DNA of 64,000 nucleotides from an uncultured Muribaculaceae bacterium. Its GTDB lineage: Bacteria > Bacteroidota > Bacteroidia > Bacteroidales > Muribaculaceae. Position 1 is the first letter of the stretch. Each line of letters begins with the position of its first letter. Both the position numbers and the translations under genes were made by a program. The notes beneath the pieces were generated by a model that was not told where the DNA came from, ran no database searches, and saw only the letters and a program-made list of their open reading frames with translations. Shown piece by piece: positions 34,918 to 45,967 of the stretch. The stretch covers positions 1 to 64,000 of the forward strand of contig CAJUIT010000014.1 of assembly GCA_910586565.1 (NCBI GenBank), in the 5' to 3' direction.

Positions 34918-35122
34918 TGTTATTATCTTTTTACCTTAAATGATTGATTCGTAGAATAGTAGGAACTGATTTGCTAATTCGGGTGCAAAGTTACGGCTTT
35001 TTTCCGACATTAGCTCAATCCCCTGCCGTCAATAATGGAATTTTTTCTGTAATCACCGGCAAATAACGGGCAAGCGTTGAAAACAGCAGGTTTTTGTTGT
35101 TGCGGACGGTGCGGGAAGGGGG

Positions 35123-35773
35123 TCAGAGGGCGAGGCGGAGGAGGGCGGTGGGGGAGTCGACGATGTGGTCGGCATAGTGGTCGCGCAGCTCGGTGATGGA
35201 GCGGAACCCCCATGTGACACCGGCCGATTCAACGCAAGCGCGCCGTGCAGTGTCCATGTCGATGCCCGAGTCGCCAACATAGAGCACTTCGGCTTTGGGG
35301 GTTGGGCGCTTGCCGAGAATCTCAAACACGATTGAGGGGTCGGGTTTGACGGGAATACCCTCCTTTTGCCCTTCTACTGCAGCCCAGGGGATGTTGGGAA
35401 AATAGTGGTTCACAAGTTCCTCAACGGCTTTCTGATATTTGTTGGAGGCCACGGCCACGGCGATGCCACGTTCGGTGAGCTGCTCAAGCAGTTCGGGAAT
35501 GCCGGGGTAGGGTTCGGTGGCGTCGGTCATGTGCTCGCCGTAGTATTCCTTGAAATATCCGCGCATCACTTCAATCTGTTCGGGGGTGCGGGAGCTTTCG
35601 GGGAGCACCCGCTCGAGAAGTTTTGAAACTCCGCTGCCAACGAATTTGGGGTAGGAGGTTATGGGATGCGTGGGGAACCCGCATTGGGTGAGGGCGAAGT
35701 TGGCGGCCGCTCCAAGGTCGGCGATGGAGTTGATTAGGGTGCCGTCGAGGTCGAAGATGACGAGTTGTTTCAT
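35123..35773 (-). CDS. gph: HAD hydrolase, phosphoglycolate phosphatase-like
   Basis: A 216-residue haloacid-dehalogenase phosphatase. Motif I is FDLDGTLINS at the N-terminus, motif II is VASNK in the cap return, and motif III/IV is VKPDPSIVF followed by YVGDSGIDMDTA. The helical cap is of the Gph type. Phosphoglycolate is the usual substrate, but HAD enzymes are promiscuous. The ATG at 35773 is chosen because motif I must lie close to the N-terminus. It follows tamL by 37 bases on the leftward run. Confidence 0.85.
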   Translation of the reverse strand: MKQLVIFDLDGTLINSIADLGAAANFALTQCGFPTHPITSYPKFVGSGVSKLLERVLPESSRTPEQIEVMRGYFKEYYGEHMTDATEPYPGIPELLEQLTERGIAVAVASNKYQKAVEELVNHYFPNIPWAAVEGQKEGIPVKPDPSIVFEILGKRPTPKAEVLYVGDSGIDMDTARRACVESAGVTWGFRSITELRDHYADHIVDSPTALLRLAL

Positions 35774-35810
35774 AGGAGAACTTGTGGGGTAATGGGTTGA
35801 GAGGTTGGGG

Positions 35811-38195
35811 TCAGAAGGGGTAGCCCACGGAGAAGTGGAACGACACATCTCGTTGCCAGCTCGGGTTGAAAATGGGCCAGCGTTCCTGGTTTTCGGCCGG
35901 GTTGTGGGCTTTCACACCCATGTCGAGTCGCAGCAGGAAGTAGTTGAAGTCCATTCGCAGGCCGATGCCGTAGGCGGCCGCTATCTCTTTATAGAACGAT
36001 TTGAAACGGAAAACGCCTGCGGGCTGGGTGGGATAATTCCTGATAGTCCAGATGTTGCCGGCATCGATGAAAACTGCGCCCTCAAACACCCAGAACAGTT
36101 TGTTGCGATATTCGAGGTTGAGAATCAACGATATGTCGCCGCACTGGTTGATGAAGTCGGTCACCGAGTTGCGCGAGTCGTAGGCTCCCGGGCCGAGAGT
36201 GCGCACGCTCCAGCCTCTCACACCGTTGGCGCCTCCGGCGTAGAAGCGTTTCTCGAAAGGCACCATCGACGAGTTGCCGTAGGGAAATGCGATGCCCCCT
36301 CCGGCGTGGAACGACAGGGAGTTGCGGTCGGTGAAGCGGTGATTGATTGTGTAGTCGATTTCCCCCTTGAGATACTGGGCATACTGGATGCCGAAAATCT
36401 TGTAGGCCTCATCCTCGCGCTTCTGGTTGGAAATCGACGAGAGGGCATAGAGGAGCGCACCGGCGGTTTCGGCCGACGCTCTCACGGTGAACGTGTTGAT
36501 TTGCGGCGACACACGCTCGAAGGTTGTGGCCGCGGGGCGTTTGTTGGTGTGATACCACGTGTAGCCCATGCGCATGATGAAGTGGTCCTCATAGCTGTAG
36601 CGCAGCAGGGGGTTGTCGGGCGCTATGTTGTCGATGAAGTCGATGGTCGACTTGGGGAGGTTCACCACATTGATGTCGATGAGGTCGAAGGTGCGGCGTG
36701 TGGTGTTGGTGCGGTTGGCCCATTTGTAGCGCCATGCTCCGCCGGCGATAATGCGGGTATATTCGGGGCGTTCCTGCCTCATGAAGGTTATGGCAAATTC
36801 TGTTGAGGCTCTCATGCGCTGCTTGAACGACGATTTGAGAAACGGCGCCATGAATTTTGGGAAGGTGATGCCTGCCTCGGCAGCAAGTTCGGTGTAGCAG
36901 TCGTTGATGAGGTTGTCGAATTCGCCCGACAGACTCTCGTAGGCACCGCGGAGCTTGAACGACAGCACCTCACCGTGGCGGGCGAGATTGCGGTGCTGGT
37001 AGGTGACTCCACCCCCAACGCCGAAATCGCCTTCGGAGTTGGTGCCCTCGAGTTCGAGCGTCACACCCATCTTTTTTGTACGCGATAGCAGGATGTAGGC
37101 ATCGAGCGCCTGCATGTCACCGATGTGACCGGCAGGCCGCGTGAGAATGTTGACGTAGCGCAGAATGGCCAGGCGGTTGAGCGATTCGTAGGTGCGGTCG
37201 ATTCCCGATGTGCTGTAGAGCTGCCCGGGGCGGATGAACACCTGTTCGGCAACGGTGCCGGGGGTGAGGTAGGGGTCGGGCCCGTAGAGAATTTCCAACC
37301 CGTTGTAGTTCACCGTGTCGCGGTCGGCAAACTTGAAGTCGCCGGTTTCATCACCCGGCGAAAAGTCGGTGACCACCACCACTTTGCGATAGACATATTG
37401 ACGGTGTGAGCTCAGGGCGGCGAGCACCTGCTCGGCAACCGGGGGAGCGAGGTTCAGATTCCTCCCGGTGGTGTCGGGAGGAGTGGGGTTGCGCAGCACC
37501 ATCGTGAGGTCAACGGCTTTTGAACCGGCTATGGTGTCGGCGATGAAGCCGATATATTCCTTTGTGAAGGAGAAATAGCCGTTCTCGCGCAGTTTTTCGG
37601 CAATGGCGGCCCGCTGTGCGTCGAGGTCGTTGAGGTTCAAGGGGGCTCCCGGTTGAACGGGGAGCGACAGGCTATCGGCAAGCACAAGGCGGCGCAGTGC
37701 CGAATCCTCGATTTCGTAGGTGAGTGATGAGATAAGGTGGGATGCGCCGGGATAAAGCCGGTAGGTGACATTGATTTTCTTATCCTTTGGGCTTACGGCA
37801 TCATATTCCACGCGGGCATCGTTGTAGCCACGGTTCACCAATGCAAGTTTCAGCTGACGGGCCGACTGCTCGGTGAGTGTGGAATCGTAGATAACCGGCT
37901 GCTCCCCGATTTTTTGCAGCCAGCGGTTGAAACGGCCTGTGGAGTCGTTGCCCGAAAGGTTGTAGATGCCAAGCTGCAGCCGGGCGAACCCGAGCACCTT
38001 GTGGTTGGGTGTCTGACGCAGATAGTTATAGAGGCTGCGTCCCGAAACGCCCGAGGTGTCCTCCACCGCGATGGTCACTTTGTCGAGCAAGTAGCTCCCC
38101 TGTGGCACATGACGCGTGGAGCTGCACCCGGCCAAAGCCAGGGCAGCTGCCAGCGCTATGAGTAGAATGTGGAGATGTTGTGTTCGACGGGCCAC
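35811..38195 (-). CDS. tamL: TamL-type BamA-family outer-membrane lipoprotein
   Basis: A 794-residue outer-membrane protein of the BamA/TamA superfamily with a lipoprotein signal (LLIALAAALALAGC, cysteine as the lipid site), which marks the Bacteroidetes TamL group. POTRA-like repeats occupy about residues 40-390. The C-terminal barrel includes the conserved surface loop region (FYAGGANGVRGWSVRTLGPG) and ends in a strand with terminal Phe. It probably helps insert or move proteins or lipids across the envelope with TamB. No ATG lies close to the signal; the GTG at 38195 gives a normal lipoprotein N-terminus and leaves 28 bases after ettA. Confidence 0.87.
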   Translation of the reverse strand: MARRTQHLHILLIALAAALALAGCSSTRHVPQGSYLLDKVTIAVEDTSGVSGRSLYNYLRQTPNHKVLGFARLQLGIYNLSGNDSTGRFNRWLQKIGEQPVIYDSTLTEQSARQLKLALVNRGYNDARVEYDAVSPKDKKINVTYRLYPGASHLISSLTYEIEDSALRRLVLADSLSLPVQPGAPLNLNDLDAQRAAIAEKLRENGYFSFTKEYIGFIADTIAGSKAVDLTMVLRNPTPPDTTGRNLNLAPPVAEQVLAALSSHRQYVYRKVVVVTDFSPGDETGDFKFADRDTVNYNGLEILYGPDPYLTPGTVAEQVFIRPGQLYSTSGIDRTYESLNRLAILRYVNILTRPAGHIGDMQALDAYILLSRTKKMGVTLELEGTNSEGDFGVGGGVTYQHRNLARHGEVLSFKLRGAYESLSGEFDNLINDCYTELAAEAGITFPKFMAPFLKSSFKQRMRASTEFAITFMRQERPEYTRIIAGGAWRYKWANRTNTTRRTFDLIDINVVNLPKSTIDFIDNIAPDNPLLRYSYEDHFIMRMGYTWYHTNKRPAATTFERVSPQINTFTVRASAETAGALLYALSSISNQKREDEAYKIFGIQYAQYLKGEIDYTINHRFTDRNSLSFHAGGGIAFPYGNSSMVPFEKRFYAGGANGVRGWSVRTLGPGAYDSRNSVTDFINQCGDISLILNLEYRNKLFWVFEGAVFIDAGNIWTIRNYPTQPAGVFRFKSFYKEIAAAYGIGLRMDFNYFLLRLDMGVKAHNPAENQERWPIFNPSWQRDVSFHFSVGYPF

Positions 38196-38223
38196 GCGGG
38201 GTGTGGATTTTTTTTGGGCGTTG

Positions 38224-39921
<1,698 letters not shown>

Positions 39922-40016
39922 GAATTATGGTTTTCGGTTGTTTGATTTTCTGTTTTTTTTTGATGATTTGCCTGCCGCAGGGTGATGCGGGGCACAGGTG
40001 CGCGCAGGGTTAGTGA

Positions 40017-40592
40017 TTACTTGCGCGGGCCGCGGCGCTGTGGTGCAAACTTAACGGGGTAGTCGCAACGCACTTTGGCCGAGAGGATGTTGTTGAGCTT
40101 CGACTTGATGAGCTGCTTGCGGATGAGGGAGATGTGGTCGATGTAGACTTTCCCCTCCAGATGGTCGCATTCGTGCTGCACAATGCGGGCCAGGAATCCT
40201 TCGATTTCCTCCTCGTGGGGCTGGAAATCCTCGTCGAGATAGCTCAGGCGGATGTGCTCTACGCGCTTCACATCCTCACTCAGCCCGGGGAGGCTCAGGC
40301 ACCCTTCGCTGCGGCTCACCGGATCGCCGTCGAGCACTTCGATGCGGGGATTGATGAGCGCTTTTTTCCAGCCGTCGCATTCGGGGAAATTTTCGGCCAG
40401 AGGCGATGCGTCGATTACCACAATTCGGTCGTTGCGCCCGATTTGCGGTGCTGCGAGTCCAACCCCCTCCGAGGCATACATGGTTTCAAACATGTCGGCC
40501 ACAAGTTTTTTGAGGTCGGGATAGCCGGGTTCGATGTCGGTTGATATGTTGCGGAGCACGGGGTGTCCGTAGAGATAAACGGGTAGTTTCAT
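40017..40592 (-). CDS. def: Peptide deformylase
   Basis: A 191-residue metalloenzyme that removes the N-formyl group from new proteins. The three family motifs are GVGLAAPQ (43-50), EGCLS (96-100, metal-ligand C98) and HECDH (140-144). The ATG at 40592 is fixed by the usual start MKLPVYLYGHPVLR. It lies 76 bases after ruvX. Confidence 0.97.
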   Translation of the reverse strand: MKLPVYLYGHPVLRNISTDIEPGYPDLKKLVADMFETMYASEGVGLAAPQIGRNDRIVVIDASPLAENFPECDGWKKALINPRIEVLDGDPVSRSEGCLSLPGLSEDVKRVEHIRLSYLDEDFQPHEEEIEGFLARIVQHECDHLEGKVYIDHISLIRKQLIKSKLNNILSAKVRCDYPVKFAPQRRGPRK

Positions 40593-40668
40593 GAAACTGT
40601 GTTGATTTTTTTCGGGGTGATGGAATGAGAGATTATGGAATGTGCGCATGGTGCGGTGGCCGTCGCCG

Positions 40669-41097
40669 TCAGCGGGAGGCTGCCATGTCGCGGCTGCGCA
40701 GATAGTCGTTGAGGATGATTGAGGCGGAAATCTCGTCGACAATGGCCTTGTCGCGGCGCGCCATCTTGCGCATTCCCCCGTCAATCATGGCGCGGTGGGC
40801 GAGCACTGAGGTGAACCGCTCGTCGAAAAATTCCACGGGGATTTCGGGGAGCACTTTTTGCAACCGCGCGATTCCGGGCTTTATGTAGCGCATCGATTCC
40901 GACTCCTCGCCACGCACGGTTTTGGGGAGCCCTACGATGATGCGTTCAACCGGTTCGGTGGCGGTGTAGGTTTTCAGAAACGCCTCAAGTTTGCTTGTCT
41001 CAACCGTTGTGAGGCCGTTGGCGATAATCTGCAACGTGTCGGTCACGGCAATGCCGCAACGTTTTTTTCCGTAGTCGATGGCCAACAGTCTTTTCAC
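40669..41097 (-). CDS. ruvX: Holliday-junction resolvase-like nuclease (YqgF/RuvX)
   Basis: A 142-residue RNase H-fold protein. LAIDYGKKRCGIAVTD at the N-terminus, VGLPKTVRGEES in the middle and DERFTSVLAHRAM plus the final DEISASIILNDYL carry the conserved acidic residues. The family is tied to 16S rRNA 5' processing and possibly Holliday-junction cutting. It heads the leftward run ruvX-def-ettA-tamL-gph. Confidence 0.94.
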   Translation of the reverse strand: MKRLLAIDYGKKRCGIAVTDTLQIIANGLTTVETSKLEAFLKTYTATEPVERIIVGLPKTVRGEESESMRYIKPGIARLQKVLPEIPVEFFDERFTSVLAHRAMIDGGMRKMARRDKAIVDEISASIILNDYLRSRDMAASR

Positions 41098-41332
41098 AAT
41101 GCAAATTTAAGAAAAAAATCCCATTGGAGCTATTGGCGCCTGCGGTTGCGGTGATAACGGAGGGGATGCTTTGAAACTTTTTCTCTCGCCGTGTGTTATT
41201 ATCAGTAGAAAACGGGATTTGAAACGGGTCGCCCGACCCGACACCAATCCCGCAGCCGGCTGCCGGTGGGCTAATGCTGCCGCAGCAAGGCGAATGTTTA
41301 TTGATTGTTCAACATTTATTTATAGAGGAATT

Positions 41333-41491
41333 ATGACACACCGCAGGAATGAAGGCGGGAAAGGGAAAACAAGTATGTGGATCTACTTCGGAGTGGGCAT
41401 TCTCATTCTGTTGTTGATTGTGTGGCTCACCATCGCCGATTTCAACGGCGACACCGATGTGGCGGCCATGATTACCGCGCTCCCGCGATAG
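41333..41491 (+). CDS. Small single-pass membrane protein
   Basis: A 52-residue protein: a basic N-terminus (MTHRRNEGGKGKTS), one strong transmembrane helix (MWIYFGVGILILLLIVWLTI) and a short acidic C-terminus (DFNGDTDVAAM). A Shine-Dalgarno-like AGAGGAA lies four bases before the ATG, which is unusual in this genome and supports translation. Function unknown. A MITE-like repeat begins 16 bases after the stop. The open frame extends upstream but lacks features there. Confidence 0.6.
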   Translation: MTHRRNEGGKGKTSMWIYFGVGILILLLIVWLTIADFNGDTDVAAMITALPR

Positions 41492-41506
41492 CACGGCTTT
41501 GTGGAT

Positions 41507-41677
41507 GTGTCATAATGGCTCGTCTGGGTCGTCGCTTGCGGGATTCGGTCTCGGTCACGTACTACAGTACGCTCCCATCGACCACACCCACAAGCTCCTA
41601 CCATCCAAACCATTCTGACAGCACCCTCCCTGCTTAGACCTTAAAGGCGGTGTGCCATGAATTTTGACACACCGGCC
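41507..41677 (+). repeat. MITE-like repeat family M, copy 2
   Basis: A 171-base unit that starts GTGTCATAATGGCTCG and ends GCTTAGACCTTAAAGGCGG, then TGTGCC-N9-TGACACACCGG. The same start and end occur inverted at 47361-47460, with a shorter middle. The ends carry a short TGTGTCA inverted repeat, as expected for a non-autonomous element. Confidence 0.75.
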
Positions 41678-41707
41678 GATTTGAAATTAATGATGTTAAT
41701 GATAATG

Positions 41708-41746
41708 AAAAAAGAGATGCAACGCCATGCGCTGCATCTCTTTTTT
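41708..41746 (-). terminator. Terminator of the rpsF-rpsR-rplI operon
   Basis: Perfect stem AAAAAAGAGATGCA / TGCATCTCTTTTTT with an 11-base loop, giving a T-run on either strand. It lies 20 bases after rplI. Confidence 0.9.
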
Positions 41747-41765
41747 CGTTCGATTGATGTGCTGA

Positions 41766-42209
41766 TTATTCGGCAACCACTTCGAAGGGGATTTCAACCG
41801 ACACTTCCTTGTGGAGGTTGATTTTGGCGGTGTATTTGCCAAGTTCCTTAACGGGTTCCTTGAGCACGATGATTTTACGGTCGATGTTGTGGCCGAGTTT
41901 TTCGAGAGCTTCAGCAATCTGAATGTTGTTGACAGAACCGAAGATGGTGCCGGTGGCAGAAGCTTTGGCGCCGATGGTGAGAGCCACGTCGGCCAGCGAA
42001 GCTGCAACGGCTTCGGCGTCGGCCTTGATTTTGGCGAGCTTGTGGGCGCGCTGACGCTGGTTCTCCTCAAGCTGCTTGAGGTTAGAGGCGCTGGCGATCA
42101 CGGCTTTGCCCTGGGGGATGAGGTAATTGCGGCCGTAACCGTCCTTTACTTCAACGATATCGTCCTTGTAGCCAAGGTTCTGGATATCTTCTTTCAATAT
42201 AATTTTCAT
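41766..42209 (-). CDS. rplI: 50S ribosomal protein L9
   Basis: A 147-residue ribosomal protein. MKIILKEDIQNLGYKDDIVEVKDGYGRNYLIPQ is cut here into the hallmarks ILKEDIQNLGYKDDIVEV and YGRNYLIPQGKA. A central helix (QLEENQRQRAHKLAKIKADA) joins the two domains. It is the last gene of the rpsF-rpsR-rplI operon. Confidence 0.99.
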   Translation of the reverse strand: MKIILKEDIQNLGYKDDIVEVKDGYGRNYLIPQGKAVIASASNLKQLEENQRQRAHKLAKIKADAEAVAASLADVALTIGAKASATGTIFGSVNNIQIAEALEKLGHNIDRKIIVLKEPVKELGKYTAKINLHKEVSVEIPFEVVAE

Positions 42210-42248
42210 AATTGGATGTCAGTGTTGGGAAAACGGTTATGGTTTCGA

Positions 42249-42518
42249 TTATTTCATGAGGTCGGTCACGAAGGGCAGGAGAGCCAGGTGACGGGCGCGT
42301 TTCACAGCCTGAGCAACACGACGCTGGAATTTCAGCGAGGTGCCGGTGATGCGGCGGGGAAGGATTTTGCCCTGCTCATTGAGGAATTTCTTGAGGAATT
42401 CGGGATCCTTGTAATCGATGTATTTGATGCCGCTGCGTTTGAAACGGCAGTATTTTTTCTTCTTAACATCCACTGACAGCGGAGTGAGATAACGGATTTC
42501 TGATTGAGTCTGTGCCAT
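42249..42518 (-). CDS. rpsR: 30S ribosomal protein S18
   Basis: An 89-residue ribosomal protein with the family core KYCRFKRSGIKYIDYKD, then RITGTSLKFQRRVAQAVKRA and RHLALLPF. It has no zinc cysteine cluster. It starts three bases after rpsF ends, in the standard order S6-S18-L9. Confidence 0.99.
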   Translation of the reverse strand: MAQTQSEIRYLTPLSVDVKKKKYCRFKRSGIKYIDYKDPEFLKKFLNEQGKILPRRITGTSLKFQRRVAQAVKRARHLALLPFVTDLMK

Positions 42519-42521
42519 GAT

Positions 42522-42899
42522 TTAGTCCTCCTTGTTTTCTACGGTTTCTTCTTTGGGTGCGTTGGCTTTGGCAGCCTTGAGGTTGCGACGTTTTGCAGCA
42601 TATTCAGCGGCATATTTGTCGTTGCGGAACACGAGGAAGCGAATCACGCGCTCGTCGCGGCGGAATGCTGTCTCGAGTTTCTTAACCAAAGTGGGGTCGC
42701 CGTCAAATTCAACGAGCGAGTAGAACCCGGTTGACTTTTTCTGGATGGGATAGGCGAGTTTGCGCAGACCCCAGATTTCTTCGTTCACGATAGTTGCACC
42801 GTTGTCGGTGAGCACTTTGGTGAACTTTTCTACCGCTTCCTTCATCTGAGCATCAGACAAAACGGGAGTTAAAATGAAAACGGTTTCGTAGTGGTTCAT
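42522..42899 (-). CDS. rpsF: 30S ribosomal protein S6
   Basis: A 125-residue protein that binds S18 on the 30S platform. The start MNHYETVFILTPVLSD, GLRKLAYPIQKKSTGFYSLV and ERVIRFLVFRND are family features. The C-terminus carries a Lys/Glu-rich tail (KANAPKEETVENKED). The ATG at 42899 follows a clear promoter at 42995-42965. Confidence 0.99.
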   Translation of the reverse strand: MNHYETVFILTPVLSDAQMKEAVEKFTKVLTDNGATIVNEEIWGLRKLAYPIQKKSTGFYSLVEFDGDPTLVKKLETAFRRDERVIRFLVFRNDKYAAEYAAKRRNLKAAKANAPKEETVENKED

Positions 42900-42964
42900 T
42901 TGTAACTTAATGAAGATTAAAAAGTTAATTGTTTCTGGTTGCCCGGCGCATGGCCAAGCGGGTG

Positions 42965-42995
42965 CAAAGTTAGTGATTTTCTCCGGTTTGGCAAA
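42965..42995 (-). promoter_or_regulatory. Promoter of ribosomal operon rpsF-rpsR-rplI
   Basis: On the minus strand TTTG (42995-42992), 19 bases, TAACTTTG (42972-42965). A complete match to the Bacteroidetes consensus, about 65 bases before rpsF. Confidence 0.88.
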
Positions 42996-43070
42996 ATCAT
43001 TGTGAGCCAATGCAAAGAAAAAAATCGCATTGCCCGGCAAAAGCCTTTTGCAAACGCCCTCTTAATATTT

Positions 43071-43143
43071 CAACGCACCTCTCCAAGGTTGCGTTGAGTG
43101 CGCAGTTCGTATTGGCAGTGTATCAAAATTCATGACACACCCT
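43071..43143 (-). repeat. CAACGC hairpin repeat copy 2 beside a diverged family M end
   Basis: 43071-43099 is the exact reverse complement of the 29-base unit at 13396-13424. It is followed at about 43107-43135 by GCAGTGTATCAAAATTCATG and ACACACCC, a decayed copy of the family M terminal hairpin. No gene is seen between 43000 and 43287. Confidence 0.75.
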
Positions 43144-43227
43144 CTTTCCCAACGACCCCGTGGCCTCCTACCACTTGCGGATGAGGTGATGATGCAGGGG
43201 GCTCAACGCTATGTGTGTGGATGCAAC

Positions 43228-43260
43228 GAGAGGCTGTCTGAGCTTGTCAGACAGCCTCTC
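43228..43260. terminator. Strong hairpin after the metalloprotease gene
   Basis: Perfect 14-base arms GAGAGGCTGTCTGA / TCAGACAGCCTCTC with a 5-base loop, 28 bases past the stop. It lacks a T-run, so it may protect the 3' end rather than terminate by itself. Confidence 0.65.
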
Positions 43261-43287
43261 GCGGTTGGTTGTAAGTTATCGGTGTGA

Positions 43288-45789
43288 TTAGCGAACCATC
43301 ACTTTCTCTACAGCCGAGCCGGTGCGGCGGATGTAGATGCCGGGGGTGAGGTTGTTGCCGTTTACTTTCACGCCCTGGAGGGTGAAGTATTCGGTAGCGG
43401 CAACGTTGTTTTCGGCTGTTGCGATGGTGATTGCCGAGTTGCCTGCGCTGAGGTCGACGGTGCGGGTTTCCGACCATGCGCTTTCGTTCCATTCGTCGGC
43501 GTTGGCGGGCACGGCTTTCACGCGGTAGTCGAACACGCCGTTTTCGGTGAGACCTGTAACGGTGTGGCTCATGTCGGTGATGCCGGTGATGGTGCGGGCG
43601 GTTGCGTCGCCGCTTTCAGCAGGAGCTTTTGAGGGAGCCTTTGCAAGCTCGGTGGCGTCGCCGGTGTAGACGGTAGCGCGGGTGATGTAGAAACGCTTTT
43701 TGTTGGCAACAGTCTCAAATTTGATTTGAACCTGCTGGTTGGCGGGAGCACTTAGAGTCACGCAATAGTCGGCGTAAGATTCGGTGAGGGCCACGGTTTC
43801 TGTGTCAACGGCTGTTCCCGCAGCGTTGAGCAGGCTGATTTTAGCGGAAGCTGCGTCGCCTGTCCATGATTTGCTGTTGAAGTGCACGGTAACCAATCCT
43901 TCATCGGTGGTTTTGAACGAGGGGGATGTTACCGAGCCGGTTTTCTTGCTTGCGCCAAGCTTGATGCCATCGGCGACAACGCCGCCATACCATTCATAGC
44001 TGCCTGCGGCAGTCCAGGAGGTCTCGCCGGTTGTGAAGTCCTCGTCGAGTACCATTTCGTAGGTGATGTCGCGGTGGGTGGTGATTTCGAGGGTGTAGGT
44101 AACGCCGGTTTCGGGTGTGTGTGCCCAGTTGGCGGTGAAGCCGGTGGTTGTCAGGTCGGTGTGGTCGGAAAGTGCGGGGGTGCTCACTGCGGGGAGTGCG
44201 GCTTTCATGAAGCGGAACGACACCGTGCCGTTGTTGTTGCGGGTGATGTCGGTCACGGGCTTGCCCATGAGATTGCCGGTGTTCACCTTTGCAGCGGGAA
44301 CAGATTCGTCGGTGAGTTCGTTTGCGCCTCCATAGGGCCAGAGGTCGCCTTTCAGGCTGGCATCGTTTATGACATAGTACACCTCGCCATAATAGGTGAG
44401 TTTATCCATCTTCAGGTCGTTGTCGGCCGGAATGAGTGTCATGCGCTGGGGGTCGGCGTAGTCGTTCACCTCGTTGTTAGTCCATGCATAAGCATCGTAG
44501 GTTACGTGAGTAATCATCATTCCCTCGGTTGCGATGTACTTGTCCCATCCCTGCTGCGCGCGGTTTTCGAGGATATAGTATTCGTCGGGGTCGGCATCGT
44601 TGGTTATGCGCACGGCGCGGTCGGTGTCGATGTTCTTCTGATTGAACACCGGGAGGGTGTAGTCGGTGGCGGGGGTAGCCTCCTCGATTTCAATCCAGCC
44701 CATGAATTCTTTTTCGTAGGCTGAATAACCGATGGGGGTGTAGCCGTCGTCGTTGTAGGAGCCCTGGTCCATCAGCGACCATGAGCCCATGCCGAAATTG
44801 CCCGAATAGTTAGTGTCGTAGAAGTCGGGCAGTCCCAGGCAGTGGGAAAATTCATGACAGAATGTGCCGATGCCGTCAATTTGGGAGAGGTCAGAGCCGT
44901 TGAGCTCGTTGAATACGGCGAAGTCGCTGATTGTCACGCCGTCTAGTGAGATATTCTTTCCGTAATCGGAACCTGAGAGGCTCCATCGCATAGGCCACAC
45001 TGAATCTTCGGCGTCATCTTCGTAGGATGATGCTTCGCCGTCGCCGGCATATAGCACAATCACCACGTCGCACATGCCGTCGCCATCGTTATCGTAGTCC
45101 TTGAAATTAATCTTCGAGTTGAGGCCCTGGCAGGCTTCGGCAACCATTTTGCCGACACCTTTGTCATCGCCATAATAATCGTTGCCTCCGTAGGTGACGC
45201 GGTTGTTGTCGAGAGTGATGGGGCCGTAGATGTCGAACTGCGGGGTATATTTGCCGTTTGATTGGTCAGCGAAGTATTGGCGGGCGCTTGTCTCTCCCGA
45301 CGAGAAGAAGTCGGTGAAAGTTTGTGCGGCATTTGCTCCGTCGCGGAAATCATAGTCTTTGTAGGCTACCAGCAGGATGGGCACGCGGGGTGAGCCGGTG
45401 TTGGGCACCTGCGAAGCCTTCTGCGCGGGAGCCTTTGCGGCTGCTCGGCGGCGTGCGGCTGCTTTTCGTGCGATATTTGTTGCCGAAACATTCTCGGCGT
45501 TTGCTTCGAGGAATCGTGCCTCGGCTTCAGTGCGGGAGCCGGGGTTGTGGGCGGTGATGGCCGACACGCCTTGGGGAGTCATATATTTATATGACCCGTC
45601 GGCGGCGCGGCTCACGGCCAGACCGTCGGTGGTGATGAGGGTGTGGAAATGTTCGTCGCCCATGCGCTGCAGTGTGACGGTTGTGCCGTCGGGCTGGGTG
45701 AAAGTGTGGCGCCCCGGCTTGGCGGGGATTGCGAGCGCTGCCGCGCTCACGCCAAGTGCGATTGATGCACTGATTAAAAATCTCTTCAT
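43288..45789 (-). CDS. Secreted M6-family metalloprotease
   Basis: An 833-residue exported protease of the immune-inhibitor-A/M6 group. The signal peptide ends near residue 20 (ALGVSAAALA). A propeptide-like stretch runs to about residue 130 and contains an Ala/Arg/Lys-rich segment (RKAAARRRAAAKAPAQKA) where cleavage could occur. The zinc site HEFSHCLGLPDFYD is near residue 315, followed by the conserved MGSWSLMDQG Met-turn. C-terminal to the catalytic domain are two fibronectin-like or jelly-roll domains (about 540-780) and a final 30-residue beta module (YFTLQGVKVNGNNLTPGIYI), as on the protein at 11823. It probably degrades host or dietary protein at the cell surface (inference). Confidence 0.9.
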   Translation of the reverse strand: MKRFLISASIALGVSAAALAIPAKPGRHTFTQPDGTTVTLQRMGDEHFHTLITTDGLAVSRAADGSYKYMTPQGVSAITAHNPGSRTEAEARFLEANAENVSATNIARKAAARRRAAAKAPAQKASQVPNTGSPRVPILLVAYKDYDFRDGANAAQTFTDFFSSGETSARQYFADQSNGKYTPQFDIYGPITLDNNRVTYGGNDYYGDDKGVGKMVAEACQGLNSKINFKDYDNDGDGMCDVVIVLYAGDGEASSYEDDAEDSVWPMRWSLSGSDYGKNISLDGVTISDFAVFNELNGSDLSQIDGIGTFCHEFSHCLGLPDFYDTNYSGNFGMGSWSLMDQGSYNDDGYTPIGYSAYEKEFMGWIEIEEATPATDYTLPVFNQKNIDTDRAVRITNDADPDEYYILENRAQQGWDKYIATEGMMITHVTYDAYAWTNNEVNDYADPQRMTLIPADNDLKMDKLTYYGEVYYVINDASLKGDLWPYGGANELTDESVPAAKVNTGNLMGKPVTDITRNNNGTVSFRFMKAALPAVSTPALSDHTDLTTTGFTANWAHTPETGVTYTLEITTHRDITYEMVLDEDFTTGETSWTAAGSYEWYGGVVADGIKLGASKKTGSVTSPSFKTTDEGLVTVHFNSKSWTGDAASAKISLLNAAGTAVDTETVALTESYADYCVTLSAPANQQVQIKFETVANKKRFYITRATVYTGDATELAKAPSKAPAESGDATARTITGITDMSHTVTGLTENGVFDYRVKAVPANADEWNESAWSETRTVDLSAGNSAITIATAENNVAATEYFTLQGVKVNGNNLTPGIYIRRTGSAVEKVMVR

Positions 45790-45920
45790 TGGTAGTTTTT
45801 TAGTGAGGTTAAACCCTTCTTGGTGTATTTACATTTGTGATTGGCTATGGTCGGGCGGTTTTCTGCATTGGAGAAGGTTTGCTCCTCCCCCCCGATGCTT
45901 TCTGACAGCCGCGCAACCAA

Positions 45921-45951
45921 CAAAGTTAGTCCACCGTGCGCCAACTGCCAA
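45921..45951 (-). promoter_or_regulatory. Promoter of M6 protease gene
   Basis: Minus strand TAACTTTG (45928-45921) with a TTGG 19 bases upstream (45951-45948). A leader of about 125 bases would follow. Confidence 0.65.
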
Positions 45952-45967
45952 GCGTATATAGATAAAA

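Noticed and set aside
35805..36806. A 333-codon plus-strand frame opposite tamL
   Set aside because: Val/Gly/His-rich antisense frame; tamL motifs and length on the minus strand are complete.
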